Positions 24,222 through 25,549 of a stretch of DNA of 25,549 bases are shown here, piece after piece. Source of the DNA: Porphyromonadaceae bacterium UBA7555 (GTDB taxonomy: Bacteria; Bacteroidota; Bacteroidia; Bacteroidales; Muribaculaceae); assembly GCA_002478045.1 (NCBI GenBank), contig DLLT01000021.1, positions 1 to 25,549 on the forward strand, written 5' to 3'. The first letter of the stretch is position 1. Each line of letters opens with the position of its first letter. The position numbers were made by a program, and so were the translations under genes. Below the pieces are notes generated by a model. The model ran no database searches. It saw nothing but the letters and a program-made list of their open reading frames with translations, and was not told the DNA's origin.

Positions 24222-24792
24222 TCTTATCAAGAGCGTCAATTACGCGCTCGAAGACTTGATCGATGCTGCCGTCGCCCTTTATAGGCAGATACATACCCTC
24301 TCCGACATAGTAGTCGCGCAAGGGTTGTGTCTGCTTGTGATATACGGCCAAGCGCTTGCGTATGGTCTCGGGATTATCGTCACTACGACCCGATTCTTTG
24401 CCTCTAAGCACCATACGGTCCATCAATTGTTCCTCGGGTACTTCAAGGCCTATGACTGCATGTATTTCCTGACCGCGACGTTTCATCATTTCTTTGAGTG
24501 CCTGTGCCTGAGGTATCGTGCGAGGAAAACCGTCAAAGATGACGCCTTCGGCGGCCTTATCGGCATTGTTGTCCAGCTCGTGCTCAAGCACACGCAGCAT
24601 CAGTTCGTCCGGAATAAGTTGACCCTGTGTGATGTAGGCGTCTGCCGTACGCCCCAATTCGGTGCCGCGTGCGATATGGTCGCGAAGGACCTCGCCCGTC
24701 GAAATGTGATGCAAGTGGTAGCGGTCTATGAGTTTTTCGCTTTGGGTGCCCTTTCCGCTGCCGGGCGCCCCGAAAATTACGAGATTTAGCAT
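24217..24792 (-). CDS. adk: Adenylate kinase
   Basis: The 191-aa cytoplasmic enzyme interconverts ATP + AMP and 2 ADP. Motifs are GAPGSGKGTQ (8-17, P-loop), HHISTGEVLRDHI (AMP site), VIFDGFPRT and RMVLRGKESGRSDDNPETIRKRL, the short LID form, with no zinc cysteines. The length is typical of this short-type Adk. It follows hpt by 90 bp on the same strand, and hpt-adk adjacency is common in Bacteroidales. Confidence 0.96.
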   Translation of the reverse strand: MLNLVIFGAPGSGKGTQSEKLIDRYHLHHISTGEVLRDHIARGTELGRTADAYITQGQLIPDELMLRVLEHELDNNADKAAEGVIFDGFPRTIPQAQALKEMMKRRGQEIHAVIGLEVPEEQLMDRMVLRGKESGRSDDNPETIRKRLAVYHKQTQPLRDYYVGEGMYLPIKGDGSIDQVFERVIDALDKK

Positions 24793-24857
24793 TGTCGATT
24801 AAGAATAGTTTTTGCGACCCGCAATGTATGATGCATATGCGTTGTCGCACGGTCGAG

Positions 24858-24885
24858 TGAAAGCTCCTTCGTGGAGTCGTTTTCA
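24858..24885 (-). other. Stem-loop between hpt and adk, overlapping the hpt stop
   Basis: Read on the minus strand, TGAAA, then CTCC-ACGAA-GGAG, then TTTCA form an interrupted stem: two paired blocks with a small internal loop. The first TGA is the hpt stop codon. It may partly attenuate transcription or protect the mRNA end. The internal loop and the lack of a T-run make it a weak terminator. Confidence 0.35.
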
Positions 24886-25431
24886 GTCAGCGAACTGACT
24901 CTTCAGCACATAAATATCCTGAAGATTGCGTGCAAGTCCGTCAAGATCCAGTCCGAAGCCGATAATAAACTTCTTGGGTATCGAGAATCCAATGTAGTCA
25001 GGATGCACGTCACGCTCGAGCGCATCGGGCTTGAACAACAGCGTGGCCACCTTGATCTCCGCAGGCTCGTGTGCGCGCAAGTCCTTGACAAGTTTATCTA
25101 TAGTGTTACCTGTATCTACGATATCTTCCACTATGATCACTGTACGACCTTTGATGTCTTCGCACAGGCCCAAAACCTCCTTGACCGCTCCGGTGCTGGA
25201 CGTGCCGCTATAGCTTTGCAACCGGATAAAGCCAATCTCGGCATCGCCCTCAAAGGCGCGGAAAAGGTCGCTGGCAAAAGGAAAAGCCCCGTTCAGTACA
25301 CAGACGAACAAGGGCGTTTTTCCTGCGCAATCGCGCGTTATATCCTTTCCCAGCTCTTTTATTCGGGCGGAGATTTGGTCTCTGGTGATATAGGGCTCGA
25401 ATGTTAGCCCTTGATATGTCACTTCGTTCAT
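24883..25431 (-). CDS. hpt: Hypoxanthine phosphoribosyltransferase
   Basis: The 182-aa cytoplasmic purine salvage enzyme converts hypoxanthine (or guanine) and PRPP to IMP (or GMP). The type I PRTase PRPP loop is VEDIVDTGNT (about 101-110). Other fits are VLNGAFPFASDL (about 45-56), LQSYSGTSSTG and FSIPKKFIIGFGLDLDG near the C-terminus. ATG 25431 (MNEVTYQG) was chosen: it gives the usual length of about 180 aa and sits 29 nt after a predicted transcription start. The open frame to 25539 runs through the promoter and is rejected. Confidence 0.95.
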   Translation of the reverse strand: MNEVTYQGLTFEPYITRDQISARIKELGKDITRDCAGKTPLFVCVLNGAFPFASDLFRAFEGDAEIGFIRLQSYSGTSSTGAVKEVLGLCEDIKGRTVIIVEDIVDTGNTIDKLVKDLRAHEPAEIKVATLLFKPDALERDVHPDYIGFSIPKKFIIGFGLDLDGLARNLQDIYVLKSQFAD

Positions 25432-25464
25432 AGATGATGCGTGAGCGTATAAATAAAATTTGGG

Positions 25465-25495
25465 CAAAGTTAAGAATTTTTCAGCAAAGAGCCAA
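25465..25495 (-). promoter_or_regulatory. Bacteroidetes-type promoter for hpt-adk
   Basis: Minus-strand TAACTTTG at 25472-25465 matches TAnnTTTG, with TTG at 25495-25493 (TTGG) 20 bp upstream. The predicted start is near 25460, with a leader of about 29 nt to ATG 25431. This is the only clear promoter found for the whole leftward run down to bioF. Confidence 0.65.
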
Positions 25496-25549
25496 GTGCT
25501 AACACCTTTTATACCTGTTAAATTTTGCTGTAGAGTCAAGTGGCAAGTG

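Noticed and set aside
25432..25539. Upstream extension of hpt
   Set aside because: It contains the promoter box and would make the enzyme some 36 residues longer than usual.

Overview
The window looks like the chromosome of an anaerobic Bacteroidales bacterium. The evidence is: promoters of the Bacteroidetes type (TTTG or TTG, about 19-20 bp, then TAnnTTTG); Bacteroidetes-specific families (a DUF3078 outer-membrane protein, an OstA-like protein, a PorT-like barrel); menaquinone methylation; weak or absent Shine-Dalgarno sites; and a fairly GC-balanced sequence. A Muribaculaceae-like origin is my guess from gene style and composition and was not tested.

Region 1 (1-3044, + strand) is accessory. 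It opens with the 3' end of an RHS-repeat polymorphic toxin gene. GC-rich RHS core sequence switches near position 490 to an AT-rich tip encoding a JAB/JAMM-type metallopeptidase toxin domain with an intact H-x-H-x7-S-x2-D motif. Three tandem genes for exported proteins follow. They are diverged copies of one family that I do not recognise, and the first overlaps or abuts the toxin stop. They are candidate immunity or accessory proteins.

Region 2 (3188-12867, + strand) is a mostly housekeeping run. A promoter at 3188-3218 precedes a SurA-like PPIase with a TTG start, then an OstA/LptA-like protein. A second promoter at 6678-6708 precedes phoH, purC, menG/ubiE, a DUF3078 protein, two unknown exported proteins and a formate/nitrite-family channel. 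Several of these genes share ATGA stop/start overlaps, which suggests translational coupling.

Region 3 (12924-14810, - strand) holds small envelope genes (a membrane protein, a YtxH-like protein with a cysteine-rich tail, a 66-aa membrane protein) and a DEDDy 3'-5' exonuclease with its own promoter. Region 4 (15030-16273, - strand) is a monocistronic OmpA-family porin with its promoter and a possible terminator.

Region 5 (16457-25495, - strand) is a run of close-set genes read leftwards from a promoter at 25465-25495: hpt, adk, a long-chain acyl-CoA ligase, an N-acetylmuramoyl-L-alanine amidase, a YitT-family membrane protein, a PorT-like barrel, bioA and bioF. They cover purine salvage, nucleotide balance, lipid activation, cell-wall remodelling and biotin synthesis. 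Whether this is one transcript or several cannot be told from sequence alone.

No rRNA, tRNA, CRISPR array, transposase or integrase was seen. No gene-free stretch exceeds about 300 bp. The largest are 3045-3286 (holds a promoter), 14799-15063 (a promoter and a hairpin), 16231-16456 (AT-rich, holds the ompA promoter) and 13269-13467 (nothing recognised).
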